Below, one piece after another: positions 46,017-58,148 of a stretch of 64,000 bases of DNA. The notes beneath the pieces were generated by a model, which did no database searches, had not been told where the DNA came from, and worked only from the letters and a program-made list of their open reading frames with translations. This DNA is from Aspidapion aeneum (taxonomy: Eukaryota > Arthropoda > Insecta > Coleoptera > Brentidae), in NCBI GenBank assembly GCA_963576565.1, contig OY755039.1, positions 73,550,771 through 73,614,770 of the forward strand. The letters run 5' to 3'. A program made the position numbers and the translations under genes. Position 1 is the first letter of the stretch, and each line of letters opens with the position of its first letter.

Positions 46017-48693
46017 GCGAGAGTTAGAAATAAATTGGAGGCCCGTAGGGCCGAGAGTCACATTCTAATATAGAACTAAATTTCTCTTTTCTTCACGCCT
46101 AGCCTTTGATATTTGGCCCTTCACGGCCAAATCACACAAGCACAACATTTATACATAACGCAATTCACAAGCAAAAAACCAAGTAAGTAACTTAAACATC
46201 TATAACCGCGAGAGTTAAACGAAAAACGAACTTATGTGTGTCTCGACTTGTCTCAAGAGGTAGAGTCGCGTTTCGCCTGGCCCGCCGTGCATTTGTAAAA
46301 TATCTGACCCTTCGTCGCATGTCAGTGTCTGCCGCGTTCGTCGCGTCATGGCTTCACTCTTTGCTACTTTAAAAAAAAACTATGCGTCCGATTGACAATT
46401 TTCAAAAATCATTGTGATCCCTGATCTTTGATACAAAAAGTTTACGAAAGGTGTTTTTTTGATTAAGCGAAGGGTTCTCGAGTTATAACAAGTTATACAT
46501 TATTATAAATACGCGTTTTCAGGGCGAGCACTTGTTTAATAGGGAACTCCATATAAAAGCATTGGGAACGATATTTTCAACATTGAAAAATAAATGTTTC
46601 TGATAGTAATATTACTATATGCTTTTGGTGGAGTTATGAGCACACTTTATAGATTCAAAAAATGCAAAACAAATTTTTTTCAAATTTTGGAAAAACTACC
46701 CCCACCACCCCCTGCACACGACGATTTTTGGACGACCAGTCGATTTGTGAAATGATTTAAATTGTGTCTTACATTTTAGCAATGAAGTGCACACGAAAAT
46801 CGGTTCTAGAAGCCTTTTACGCGCTTTTAAACTCTACTATTACCGGTTACCGTAGAAAGTGGTGACTTTGTGCTACATTTGATAGTTTTTGTTGATTATT
46901 TAGGATTTATAAAAAATATTTTTTTTGATGTTTGGTTGCAAACTAATACATGTTAGTTTGCAACCAAACACGGCTACTAAAATTCAGAAGAATATTGAAA
47001 AAATGTTAAGAACCGACGCGACACCGTGGTTAACAATATTTGTCACAATTTCACCTGCATATATGGGGTGACATTGCGACAAAAGAAACTTAGCATAAAT
47101 ACCCAAATACTCTAGCCGATCGAGATTTTTACAAATTAAACTTTAGTTCAAGATTAATTTGTAAACTAGTTTAAATTAATTGTAAGAAATCTGTAACAAA
47201 GTCTTCCCAATTCCTTTTTTTTATAAAATAAAATATTTATTTCTTGAAAACAAAACATTATAAGTTAAACTTTTTTTAATGTTGTCTGTGATCAATATCT
47301 ATATAAGCGAGTCCCTGGCGGCCTTCTATAGTATCGTTGCACCGCTTCAAAACACAAAAACATTGTCACAAATTCACCACGGTTTTTTTAATACTAAAAT
47401 CTGTCACAATTTCTACCCGCATTTTGTTGAAATTTTATTAATTATGACTTCACGAGCGCACGTGATTGGACTTATTAAAATAAAAGTTCTTCAATAAATA
47501 GCCAAAACTATAGCAAACACTACACACAACTTATATCTTGACTACAAAGAAGTTTTTGTTGGGTAAGATAAAGTATACGGAAAACGTAAAATATTCAAAT
47601 CTCTTACCGATTATATAAATGGCCCGCACAGCTGTTTGTCGACTTGTCCAACGTTGACTGAAGTCTAGATGGAACAGCGCGCTTCTTTGGAATCTGTCAT
47701 CACATGTTTCGTGGAGATCGGTTGATAAACGTTTAAATTGTATTAGTCTGTCACAAAGTCACCACGTTTTACGGTACCGTAAATTTAGAACATTTAAAGG
47801 GAAAAAAAACTTGTTGTACAGTCCATTTCATAATTTTGAGATAATTTTTTGACAGTTATCAGCTGGTTATATAGGTCAAGAAAAAAAATGTCTCAAAAAT
47901 AATAAACTGATCTGCAGGGGAGCTAGGGGTAATGGGAGCCGTTGGGTAGTGGGAGCCACCACGGTTACTCATCCCTGGATAACAATCAGACATATCCGAC
48001 CGCATCCAACGCTTTGGCTTGCTCGCCCTACTAGCCCCAGCCACCTGCGTAAGCTTGTCAGTTTGTTGTCGATCGTGTACGAGAGCGCTGCTTTTTCTAA
48101 TTACTTTATATCTAAGAACACGTGCTTATTAAAAACGTGGTAAGTACTGCTATGTTTATTACTTTTAAATAAATTTTGTAGCAGGTAGTTTACTAAAGTC
48201 GGAATTCCAGGAAGTATAGGTTATTTGAAATAAAAAAAGTATCCTTCTATTTTTAAGAACTTCAAGTTTAGCAAGTGGTCATATGGGGTAATGAGAGCCA
48301 AGTGGCTCCCATTGCCCGCATTGGCTCCCTACTTTGCAAAAACGCATTCAAAAAAACAAATTTGCAAATGTGACCTGACCATGGTGAAAATTGCTGTGTT
48401 ATATGTAATGACGTTAGTAAAGAAAATGAACTCTGGTTCAGGTGCACTGTGGGAGGTATATGGACACATTCTGAGTGTTTCGAAAAAGTATTTTTATAAG
48501 TTTTTATAGCACTTCTTCCTTAGGTGGCTCCTATTCCCCCCGCTCCCCTACGTATTGGCTTCCAAACCATATTAACAAACCAAACCTAACCTGCCTTTAA
48601 AAAGGTGTGAGTGAGTCATATTGGGTTCCGAAGAAGATAGGGGACCACTTTCGCACCTAGCAATTAGATATAAAACTAAGCTAAGTTAAAACT
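46017..48693 (+). repeat. Tandem duplication, unit 1 (about 2.68 kb)
   Basis: Nearly identical to 48711-51389 at an offset of 2,694-2,697. It begins after a 22-G run inside the palindromic element and includes its right arm plus 1.85 kb of flank. Contents: a perfect 16-bp hairpin at 46931-46968, three small ORFs (47279-47497, 47949-48143, 48291-48509) without family motifs, and nothing else recognised. Confidence 0.93.
46931..46968. repeat. Perfect 16-bp hairpin
   Basis: TTTGGTTGCAAACTAA and its exact inverse, with a six-base loop TACATG. The duplicated copy carries the same hairpin near 49628. Confidence 0.95.
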
Positions 48694-48710
48694 AAGGGGG
48701 GGGGGGGGAT

Positions 48711-51389
48711 GCGAGAGTTAGAAATAAATTGGAGGCCCGTAGGGCCGAGAGTCACATTCTAATATAGAACTAAATTTCCCTTTTATTCACGCCTAGCCTT
48801 TGATATTTGGCCCTTCACGGCCAAATCACACAAGCACAACATTTATACATAACGCAATTCACAAGCAAAAAACCAAATAAGTAACTTAAACATCTGTAAC
48901 CGCGAGAGTTAAACGAAAAACGAACTTATGTGTGTCTCGACTTGTCTCAAGAGGTAGAGTCGCGTTGCGCCTGGCCCGCCGTGCATTTGTAAAATATCTG
49001 ACCCTTCGTCGCATGTCAGTGTCTGCCGCGTTCGTCGCGTCATGGCTTCACTCTTTGCTACTTAAAAAAAAAACTATGCGTCCGATTGACAATTTTCAAA
49101 AATCATTGTGATCCCTGATCTTTGATACACAAAGTTTACGAAAAGTGTTTTTTTGATTAAGCGAAGGGTTCTCGAGTTATAACAAGTTATACATTATTAT
49201 AAATACGCGTTTTCAGGGCGAGCACTTGTTTAATAGGGAACTCCATATAAAAGCATTGGCAACGATATTTTCAACATTGAAAAATAAATGTTTCTGATAG
49301 TAATATTACTATATGCTTTTGGTGGAGTTATGAGCACACTTTATAGATTCAAAAAATGCAAAACAAATTTTTTTCAAATTTTTGGAAAAACTACCCCCAC
49401 CACCCCCTGCACACGACGATTTTTGGACGACCAGTCGATTTGTGAAATGATTTAAATTGTGTCTTACATTTTAGCAATGAAGTGCACACGAAAATCGGTT
49501 CTAGAAGCCTTTTACGCGCTTTTAAACTCTACTATTACCGGTTACCGTAGAAAGTGGTGACTTTGTGCTACATTTGATAGTTTTTGTTGATTATTTAGGA
49601 TTTATAAAAAATATTTTTTTTTGATGTTTGGTTGCAAACTAATACATGTTAGTTTGCAACCAAACACGGCTACTAAAATTCAGAAGAATATTGAAAAAAT
49701 TTTAAGAACCGACGCGACACCGTGGTTAACAATATTTGTCACAATTTCACCTGCATATATGGGGTGACATTGCGACAAAAGAAACTTAGCATAAATACCC
49801 AAATACTCTAGCCGATCGAGATTTTTACAAATTAAACTTTAGTTCAAGATTAATTTGTAAACTAGTTTAAATTAATTGTAAGAAATCTGTAACAAAGTCT
49901 TCCCAATTCCTTTTTTTTTATAAAATAAAATATTTATTTCTTGAAAACAAAACATTATAAGTTAAACTTTTTTTAATGTTGTCTGTGATCAATATCTATA
50001 TAAGCGAGTCCCTGGCGGCCTTCTATAGTATCGTTGCACCGCTTCAAAACACAAAAACATTGTCACAAATTCACCACGGTTTTTTTAATACTAAAATCTG
50101 TCACAATTTCTACCAGCATTTTGTTGAAATTTTATTAATTATGACTTCACGAGCTCACGTGATTGGACTTATTAAAATAAAAGTTCTTCAATAAATAGCC
50201 AAAACTATAGCAAACACTACACACAACTTATATCTTGACTACAAAGAAGTTTTTGTTGGGTAAGATAAAGTATACGGAAAACGTAAAATATTCAAATCTC
50301 TTACCGATTATATAAATGGCCCGCACAGCTGTTTGTCAACTTGTCCAACGTTGACTGAAGTCTAGATGGAACAGCGCGCTTCTTTGGAATTTGTCATGAC
50401 ATGTTTCGTGGAGATCGGTTGATAAACGTTTAAATTGTATTAGTCTGTCACAAAGTCACCACGTTTTACGGTACCGTAAATTTAGAACATTTAAAGGGAA
50501 AAAAATTGTTGTACAGTCCATTTCATAATTTTGAGATAATTTTTTGACAGTTATCAGCTGGTTATATAGGTCAAGAAAAAAATTGTCTCAAAAATAATAA
50601 ACTGATCTGCAGGGGAGCTAGGGGTAATGGGAGCCGTTGGGTAGTGGGAGCCACCACGGTTACTCATCCCTGGATAACAATCAGACATATCCGACCGCAT
50701 CCAACGCTTTGGCTTGCTCGCCCTACTAGCCCCAGCCACCTGCGTAAGCTTGTCAGTTTGTTGTCGATCGTGTACGAGAGCGCTGCTTTTTCTAATTACT
50801 TTATATCTAAGAACACGTGCTTATTAAAAACGTGGTAAGTACTGCTATGTTTATTACTTTTAAATAAATTTTGTAGCAGGTAGTTTACTAAAGTCGGAAT
50901 TCCAGGAAGCATAGGTTATTTGAAATAAAAAAAGTACCCTTCTATTTTTAAGAACCTCAAGTTTAGCAAGTGGTCATATAGGGGTAATGAGAGCCAAGTG
51001 GCTCCCATTGCCCGCATTGGCTCCCTACTTTGCAAAAACGCATTCAAAAAAACAAATTTGCAAATGTGACCTGACCATGGTGAAAATTGCTGTGTTATAT
51101 GTAATGACGTTAGTAAAGAAAATGAACTCTGGTTCAGGTGCACTGTGGGAGGTATATGGACACATTCTGAGTGTTTCGAAAAAGTATTTTTATAAGTTTT
51201 TATAGCACTTCTTCCTTAGGTGGCTCCTATTCCCCCCGCTCCCCTACGTATTGGCTTCCAAACCATATTAACAAACCAAACCTAGCCTGCCTTTAAAAAG
51301 GTGTGAGTGAGTCATATTGGGTTCCGAAGAAGATAGGGGACCACTTTCGCACCTAGCAATTAGATATAAAACTAAGCTAAGTTAAAACT
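48711..51389 (+). repeat. Tandem duplication, unit 2 (about 2.68 kb)
   Basis: It follows a 13-G run (48696-48708). It differs from unit 1 by scattered substitutions and a few one- or two-base indels, so identity looks near 99 percent. It carries a second right arm of the palindromic element without a partner left arm. Confidence 0.93.
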
Positions 51390-51913
51390 TAGTTTAATCA
51401 TCACTTTTGGTTGGTAATGCGGTAGATTCAACGATCTTGTTGACTTATTGAATGTCTTGTGAAGTTTCTGTTCATATTTAAAATATTATTTCAATCAAGT
51501 TTTTGTCCCTGTAAATCATTGGGAATTCTTTTAATATTTTAAAATTGTAACTGTGATTTAGATTTTTTTTATTGTTTATTATTTTTGAACGTATACTTGA
51601 CTTGATTATACATTTTTTTCATTTTGAAAATTATAACTGTGGTTTTTAATGTTTTTTTTTGTAACTTAATTTTGTTTTGTTTTTTGCCAAATATTTTAAA
51701 TTTAATTTTACTTTAAATATTTTTATTGTTTTGATTTTTGACCAAAAATTTTAACATTTTATTTAGTTTTTACTAGTTAGTTGTTTCATACCAAAGATGC
51801 ATGAAATGGCATATCTTTGTTTAGTACTGTAACTGTGAATTAGTTTTGTTTTTTTTTTAAACCAAGAATTTTAACTTAATTTCATTTTAATACATTTGTT
51901 TTTGCTTTCTTAG
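51390..51913. other. T-rich spacer, nothing recognised
   Basis: Low-complexity T/A-rich sequence with loosely repeated TTTTAATTTTA phrases. Confidence 0.4.
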
Positions 51914-52443
51914 TAATAGACCAGGGTTGGATGGGACAGGCGGGCAACCGGGCAAATGCCCGGTGGGCCAATTTAGGGCCGGTTGGGCCGCAGGCCCGAT
52001 GTACCTATTCCAAATTTATAATATTTAATTTTGTATATCTGACAAACGAACTAATTAAAACATTAAACATTTAAATTAAAAAAATCTGTATGTAGTAACT
52101 CCAGCCTGCGTTACTCGTTTGATTGTTACAGTTACTTTTATATTAAAATAAATAATATAATAAAAGTGTAGTGTATCCAGGAGATAATGTGATAATGGCA
52201 CTAACTTATTAATATCTTTTTACAATACCAATATCCAGAAGAAAAAATCGGGAGATTACAAAAATGTAATAAAAATATTGTCCAATTTTTTTTCTTATTT
52301 GTGTTGCTGTTGTGAAATCTCTTTTAACACATTTTGTTGACTATTTTGGTGGTGATTGATCCCCCTGATCTCCTCCTTTGGTACGGCCTTGCCAATATCT
52401 CATATCTTAGTTGCGAAAGATAATTTTTGGTGCTAAAATCATA

Positions 52444-52881
52444 TACGTAATATTCCAATACTCCCTGTTACCTATTTACACAATGGTTGGCGTTTGATGC
52501 AAACATTCAGAAATAAAGGTACGAAAAATGCACAGATACCAAATTTACATAGATAGAGTTTTTGTCAACTTTACGCCGATGATTTGACGTAACGAATACA
52601 AGAATAAAATAATATTTATGCGTAAAAGTATAACCAATCAGGACATTTTATCTTAAGGACCGCAAAGAGGATAGACTTATAGCCATTGATATTGCTATTT
52701 CAAAGATGTTTGCATTATGCATCGTAAGGTACCGTAGGTATTGCAATAATACGTACTATATGGAAATAATATGCATGTGTCTTTGAAAGCAACCAATCAG
52801 GTATTTTTTGCTTAAAGACCCCAAGGCCCTCATGTTTGCATCATGAATGGGCAGTTACCGTGGGTATTGGAATATTATGTA
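52444..52881. mobile_element. TIR element nested in the hAT element
   Basis: TACGTAATATTCCAATAC at the left is inverted at 52864-52881 with one mismatch. Further in, the arms continue imperfectly (TGTTACC; TGATGCAAAC). Internal partial repeats share ACCAATCAGG and TAAGGACC phrases. Confidence 0.6.
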
Positions 52882-53036
52882 AATGGCTAAAATACATAAA
52901 AAATCTAAGAAATCGATTAACCGATTGAAAAATCGGTATTGGGTTTAATTCAAATTAAGGAGATCATAGATAAAATTGCAGCATCAAGTTCATTATTAAA
53001 AAAGTCGTTACCATATGAAAAATTAGCATACCGGTT

Positions 53037-53260
53037 CTGCCCCCGGTAGTTAAAAGGGCGCAAGTGACGGAAGTTTGGTTCGGAAAAAAACGACTTCAAA
53101 GTTTTAATTGTTCATAAGGCAGTACTACAGTTACTGCTATTTGTTTTTTTTTAAGTTTTTTTTTTAATTTTATTACATAGGACATGATGGAAAATCCTTG
53201 AGACCAAAAACCTAAATTCGAAAAAAAAAATATTTGCAGCCTTTTAACTAACGGGGGCAG
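53037..53260. mobile_element. MITE, 224 bp, TIR CTGCCCCCGKTAGTTAAAAG
   Basis: 53037-53057 and 53240-53260 are inverse with one or two differences. No clear target duplication. Non-coding. Confidence 0.65.
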
Positions 53261-54016
53261 TGCTGTTGTATGTTGAAATTTTGTACGTTTATATTTTTAT
53301 TTTGAGTTTTCATTTTGTGAAAAAATTTGATATTAATTATGTTAATAGGTACTTAGTGTTTAATATAGGCATACAGAATATAAAACTTTACAAAAATATC
53401 TAGAGCAGTATCACAGATATTAATAAAAAAGGTGATTATCTGAAAGTCTTTAAACACCTTGTATCTCACAAGTTAGGATGTTTAGGACATGCATACCTAT
53501 GTTTATATGAAGTTTTTTTCTCAACATGCAAATTACATCCTTTAAAATTAGCATGTTATTTAATAACAAAACCTCTATAATATCAATAACAAAAATAACA
53601 CAATATGGCTTTGTTTTCTTTGCCGTAAAATTTTGTGCCGAAGCGAGGGCCGAATAAAAAAAAATTGCCAGGTAAGTTGGGTCGAAAAAAAAAATTTTTG
53701 AAATTGATTTTGTCATAGTTCTAAAAATTTGTAAAATCCGCCAAGAAACTGAATGATAAAATTTCAAAATTTCAAATTTAAAGTAAGGGGCTGTAATAGT
53801 TATAAAATGTATCTTATGTGTCTAAGAAACACGAACACTAAAAAAAATCACAATTATTATAATATTTGACCGCGCCCCTGAGCACTTTCCCCTAAATACG
53901 TATACAGTTTTTCGCTTGGAAAAGAGATGATATAATATAATCATTAATAATGGATATAAGAAATTTATTCATTGCTTTTTCAACACAGAACTCACCGCGT
54001 GGAGGTAACTGTATAC

Positions 54017-54187
54017 AGTGGCATGTAAAAGGGGGGGGGGCGGCCACCCCCAAGCTAAATTTTTTCTAGATATTTTCCACATGAATACAAACATAAAATA
54101 GCATAAAATACGGCCTCATGAGGTCTCGCCCCCCCACGAAACTGCCTCGACCCCCCCCCACCGAAACTTTTTTCTATATACGCCACT
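54017..54187. mobile_element. MITE, 171 bp, AGTGGC tips with G/C runs
   Basis: AGTGGCATGTAAAAGGGG at the left and, inverted, AGTGGCGTATATAG at the right, each followed inward by G- or C-runs. TAC flanks both sides (54014-54016 and 54188-54190). Confidence 0.5.
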
Positions 54188-54219
54188 TACCCTCCCTTCT
54201 TCCCTGCCCCGCATACTCT

Positions 54220-54220
<1 letters not shown>

Positions 54221-54256
<36 letters not shown>
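54221..54256 (-). repeat. (TAGA)n tail of the antisense LINE
   Basis: Nine CTAT units on the plus strand lie directly at the 3' end of the minus-strand LINE, so they look like its tail. Confidence 0.85.
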
Positions 54257-55115
54257 TTAGCCTTCTTCAATCCATCTTTGGATATAGGCCTCCCCCAATA
54301 TCTTCCACTCTTCCCTGTCTGTCGCCGTGTTCATCCATATTGTCCGCCCATCTCATTTGTGGCCTTCCCCTACTTCTTTTCTTTCCCCAAGGTCTCAAGT
54401 TTACAATACATTTGTTTCATCGATCGTCTTTCTGTCGATATTATGACCGGCAAATTTCCATTTTAATTTTGCTACTTCTCCTCTGAGACATCCCTTACTT
54501 TTGTTTTATTTCTCATCCATTCATTCCTTTTTCTATCTGTTAGCTTTACATGTAACATTTGTCTTTCCATTGATCTTTGGGTTTTTGTTACCTTATCCAT
54601 GTTTAATTTTGTTTCTGTCCAGGTCTGGGATCCATAGGTAAGGACAGGAAGGATACATTGGTTATACACTTTCGTTTTGAGTTACTGAGGATATTTTTTA
54701 TTTTTTTAATATGTAGCTTAATTTACCGAATGCTGCCCAGGCCAATCTTACACGTCTCTTGATTTCAGCTGTTTGGTTTTCTTTTTTTAGTTTAATAATT
54801 TGTCTCAGGTATTCCTCTACTTGTTCTATTTTCTCCTGGTTTATTCTGATCGTGATATTTTCATCTGTGTTTGTTATGATTTTAGTTTTAATGTAGTTGA
54901 TACCCAAGCCTATATGTTTAGCTGCTGTATCCAGTTCTTCCAGCATTTTATCTGTTATTAAGGCGATATCATCAGCATATCTTAGGTGGTTTAAGTATTG
55001 TCCGTTTACTTTGATGCCCATTTCTTCCCAATCTAAGTTTTTAAAAACATCTTCTAGGGCCTGGTTAAATAGTTGTATCACCCTGTCTGACACCTCTACC
55101 TCTTCTTATGTGGAT
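54257..55115 (-). pseudogene. 5'-truncated LINE RT, C-terminal half (antisense)
   Basis: The minus strand encodes ALEDVFKNLDWEEMGIKVNG, then LRYADDIALI (54990-54960), then SYILKK (54700). A frame change leads to QCILPVLTYGSQTW and ERQMLHVKLTDRKRN, then RGRPQMRWADNMDE and, in the 3'-most part, EDIGGGLYPKMD. This is the RT palm/thumb and C-terminal tail of an RTE-like LINE, a family different from that at 14.5 kb. Upstream blocks and endonuclease are absent. It sits inside the hAT element. Confidence 0.8.
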
Positions 55116-55364
55116 TGGCTTGATTCCTTCGTGGATTTTGATTGATATTGTTGCTTCGCTATTAATTAAAAATTTTAAAAAACTGCCCCTTTTACCCCCC
55201 AGGGGCGCGGCTAGAAATACTTTTAAAAATTAAAAAAAATATATGTTAGCGTTTTTGACCCATTACAGAACTTTTTTTAACTATGACAAATCAATTTAAA
55301 AAAAAAATTTTAGGCCTTATTGCCAGGGCCGGTTTATTTCAGCCCATCCAACCCTGTAATAGAT

Positions 55365-55799
55365 GGTTGCATAATATCCTTGCCTATTTTGTAATTTAAT
55401 TAGATTAAGTAAGACGCTTTGTCAATAAGAGTTTTGTTCTTGGACAATGTTTACTACTACTACTACTAATTCAACACTCAAGTGGATGTTACTTGCACAG
55501 TGTCATACTTACCTAAGTTTCAGGAAACAACAAAAAAAAATTAGCAACACTGCTTTTTCATGATTTCTAGCTTGGAATGGGGCATGAAATTGACACTTTT
55601 GATATGTGTCGATCAATCTGCGTCATCTTTGTTGTGGTTCCTTGCCTTGTTTATTTAGACCTACCTACCTATAGTTATTTATCAGTTTTTTTTATTTATA
55701 TCACTTTTTTACAAAATAATATTTACTTATATTCAAGTTTGCTTTATAGAGTTAAATGTTTGATGTCTTTTTGCTTTAACTAAAACGATTTAAAAGACA
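55365..55799. other. Spacer, nothing recognised
   Basis: It contains a short (TAC)n stretch near 55451-55468 and a 68-codon ORF of hydrophobic composition that I do not take as a gene. Confidence 0.4.
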
Positions 55800-55807
55800 G
55801 TGTTCTT

Positions 55808-55983
55808 CAAGCGCGGATCTGGGTCAAAATCTAGGGGGGGTAATAGTCGATGAATTCTTTTTTTGTAATATAATTATTTTCTAGAGGGGGTAATTTTCCC
55901 GTTCTCCCTTATTTTATTAAGAAATTTTTTTTCTAGGAGGGGGGGGGTAATTACCCCGTTACCCCCCCTCAAATCCGCGCTTG
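55808..55983. mobile_element. hAT MITE, 176 bp, perfect 8-bp TSD GTGTTCTT
   Basis: The inverted ends CAAGCGCGGATCTG and CAAATCCGCGCTTG are followed inward by G/C homopolymer blocks. GTGTTCTT occurs at 55800-55807 and 55984-55991. Eight-base duplications plus CA...TG ends point to hAT. Confidence 0.88.
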
Positions 55984-55991
55984 GTGTTCTT

Positions 55992-56377
55992 TAAAACATT
56001 TCTGAATAAATTTATTTTTTCAAGTGATACCACCCAGTTTAAAGGCCGGTTCACATGCATCAAGTAGTTTAGTAAAGTAATTTAGTCGAGTGGGTTTTTA
56101 GTCGAGTGACAGTTTACACAACTTAAGATAATTAGTAGAGTTTGCTACATCAACTCGAGTTAAAACAGCTGATTACACGAGGCCTGAATACTTTATATAA
56201 AACTAAATTTTTTGCGGTGAGTAAGTGGCCCGAGAGATTATTCTAGGAAAAAAGTTGGCTTTGTTGCCGAACTTTCAAATTGCGGTAGTAACAACGATTT
56301 TGCTTTTTTACTTAAAATTAACGTACATTTGATGTTTCAAACTTACGTTGACCACAGTGTAGGTAACTTATCTTTAT
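55992..56377. other. Spacer, nothing recognised
   Basis: AT-rich, with TAGTCGAGT-type phrases repeated loosely near 56085-56105. Confidence 0.35.
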
Positions 56378-58148
56378 TTATTTAGTTGGTTTAGAACGTT
56401 TTTCTACGTTGTCCGACGCCTATTCTCCACCTTCTTCGATCCTGACAATCATCTTCTGTCAGATTTTTTTGACTCATTGATCTTTGGATTGACTGTTGCC
56501 ATTCTAGTTTAGGGCGCCCTCTTTTTCTGCGCCGTATTGGTTGTCATTCTAGGACCTGCTTTGGTAATCTTTCGTCGTTCATCCGTTGTTCATGGCCGTA
56601 CCATATCAGTTGTCTTTTAGTGATGTCATCCGTTATGCTTCCTTCGATTCCCATTCTTTCTTTTATGATCTCATTTCTTATGTGATCTGTTCCAGATATT
56701 CTCAGTGATCTTCTTATTGCACCCATTTCGACACTTTCCATTTTTGTTTTGTATTTTTCTGTTACGCGACAAGTCTCTATTCCATAAAACAGCGTGCTTT
56801 TCACCATTGTTTCATATATGTTAAATTTTACATTCTTTTTTATCTCTCTGCTCTGCTAAGACAACCAATAACCTTTTTTGCTTTTACTATTCTTTTTTCC
56901 AGTTCTTTACAGTCTGTTCCTATCTTATCAAAGTGACACCCAAGTATACATACTCATTGCATGGAGATATCACTTGTCCATTGTCTAGTTCTAACTCACT
57001 GGATCGTTTCCAATACATAAGTACTGTGTCTTGTCCACGTTCACTGTTAATCCCCACTTTTGGTATTCTTCCATTAACTTTCTCATCATATACTCCATGT
57101 CTTCTTTATCATTAGCTACAATTACTTGGTCGTCAGCAAACTGTAGTGTGTATATGGTAAATCGGTCGTTAAGTTGTATTCCCATGCTGTGCACTTTCCG
57201 TTTCCAGTTTTTTAGAGCTACTGCGATATATATTTTAAAAAGAGTTTAAGAGATACAACATCCCTGTCTTAAGCCTTTTGTTACCAGGAATTCTTTTGAA
57301 AGTCGATTTGCAATTTTAATTTTAGATTTTGACCCATTGTATAGTTCTTTTATCGCTTGTATGTATGTATGATTGATATTAGTCTGCTCTAACACTGTCC
57401 ATAGTTTTTCGACTGGAACGGTATCATATGCTTTTTGTAGGTCCACAAAGGTAACATGAGTCTCTATATTTCTGGCGCTCCTTTTCTCAATTACTTGTTT
57501 AAGACAAACATTATCACTACAAGATCTGCCTGCACGAAACCCACTTTGCTCTTCTTCTTCTTGTTCATGAAAATCATTCTCTATTAGATCTCTAAGAATC
57601 CTACCGTACAATCTACTTAGAGTACTGGGTACCAAAATTCCTCTATAATTGTTGCAATCTAGCTTGTTTCCTTTTTTATGTATTGAAGATATGAATGCAA
57701 TTTTCCAATCATCAGGTACTGGATGTCCGTTTATGCATTGATTGATAATATATGTGAGATTTTCGATTAGTTTCTCTGATCCATATTTGAGCATTTCAGC
57801 ATATATTCCTCTAGGTCCGCTAGCTTTTCCGGATTTAAACTTTTTAATACTATTTTTTATCATTTCTTTTTCGATGATTACTTCCTCTCCGTGTACTTCT
57901 ATGTCTCTCCTCGGAAAGGCTGTCAGATATTCGGGTCTCGTTTCCTGCAGCAGTCCCTTGTAGTGTTCTGTCCATTGTTCTGGTTTGATGATCTGGATGT
58001 TTACTTTTTCTTTTGTTGGGTTTTTTACTGTATAAATGAATTTCCATACTTCAGAACTCTGCCTACCTCCTACGTGTGTATTTATATCGTGGTATTTGCG
58101 CTCGAACGGTAACTTATCTACACTGTAATATAACACGTCAGACAACAT
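56378..58148 (-). pseudogene. APE-type LINE RT, 5'-truncated (antisense)
   Basis: Same family as 14.5-16.4 kb. Reading from 58148 downwards: HVGGRQSSEVWKF, ASGPRGIYAEMLKYG, NNYRGILVPSTLSRLYG, SGFRAGRSCSDNV, FVDLQKAYDTVPVEKLW and LRQGCCIS. A frame change near 57246 then leads to IYTLQFADDQVIV (57140) and NVDKTQYLCIG. After more damage come STLFYGIETC, MGAIRRSLRISGTDHIRNE and LIWYGHEQRMNDERLPKQVL, and the end near 56378. Note GPRGIYAEM where the sister copy has GPGNIPAEL. Frameshifts and stops show it is dead. Endonuclease absent. Confidence 0.85.

Larger units (their letters stand above)
43437..46839. mobile_element. Large palindromic element (3.4 kb), about 0.8-kb inverted arms, TSD TTA
   Basis: The left arm (43437-44248) and right arm (46025-46839) are inverse copies with high identity. 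The tips are TAGTAGAG and CTCTACTA, flanked by TTA (43434-43436 and 46840-46842). A three-base TTA duplication fits PIF/Harbinger-type targets (TWA), but the arms are far longer than usual and no transposase is present. The interior holds an irregular array of CTCTCGGCCCTACGGGCC units (44228-44600), two copies of a roughly 645-bp unit and a 22-G run at 45996-46017. Confidence 0.65.
51922..55356. mobile_element. hAT-type TIR element, 3.4 kb, 8-bp TSD
   Basis: The ends CAGGGTTGGATGGG and CCCATCCAACCCTG are exact inverses. They are flanked by TAATAGAC (51914-51921) and TAATAGAT (55357-55364), an 8-bp duplication with one difference. CAGGG tips and 8-bp duplications are characteristic of hAT. No transposase remains; the interior is filled with other insertions and AT-rich DNA. 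Confidence 0.8.

Noticed and set aside
47279..50838. Small ORFs of 61-72 codons repeated at about 2,695 bp spacing
   Set aside because: They repeat only because the DNA is tandemly duplicated. No start context, family motif or homology recognised.
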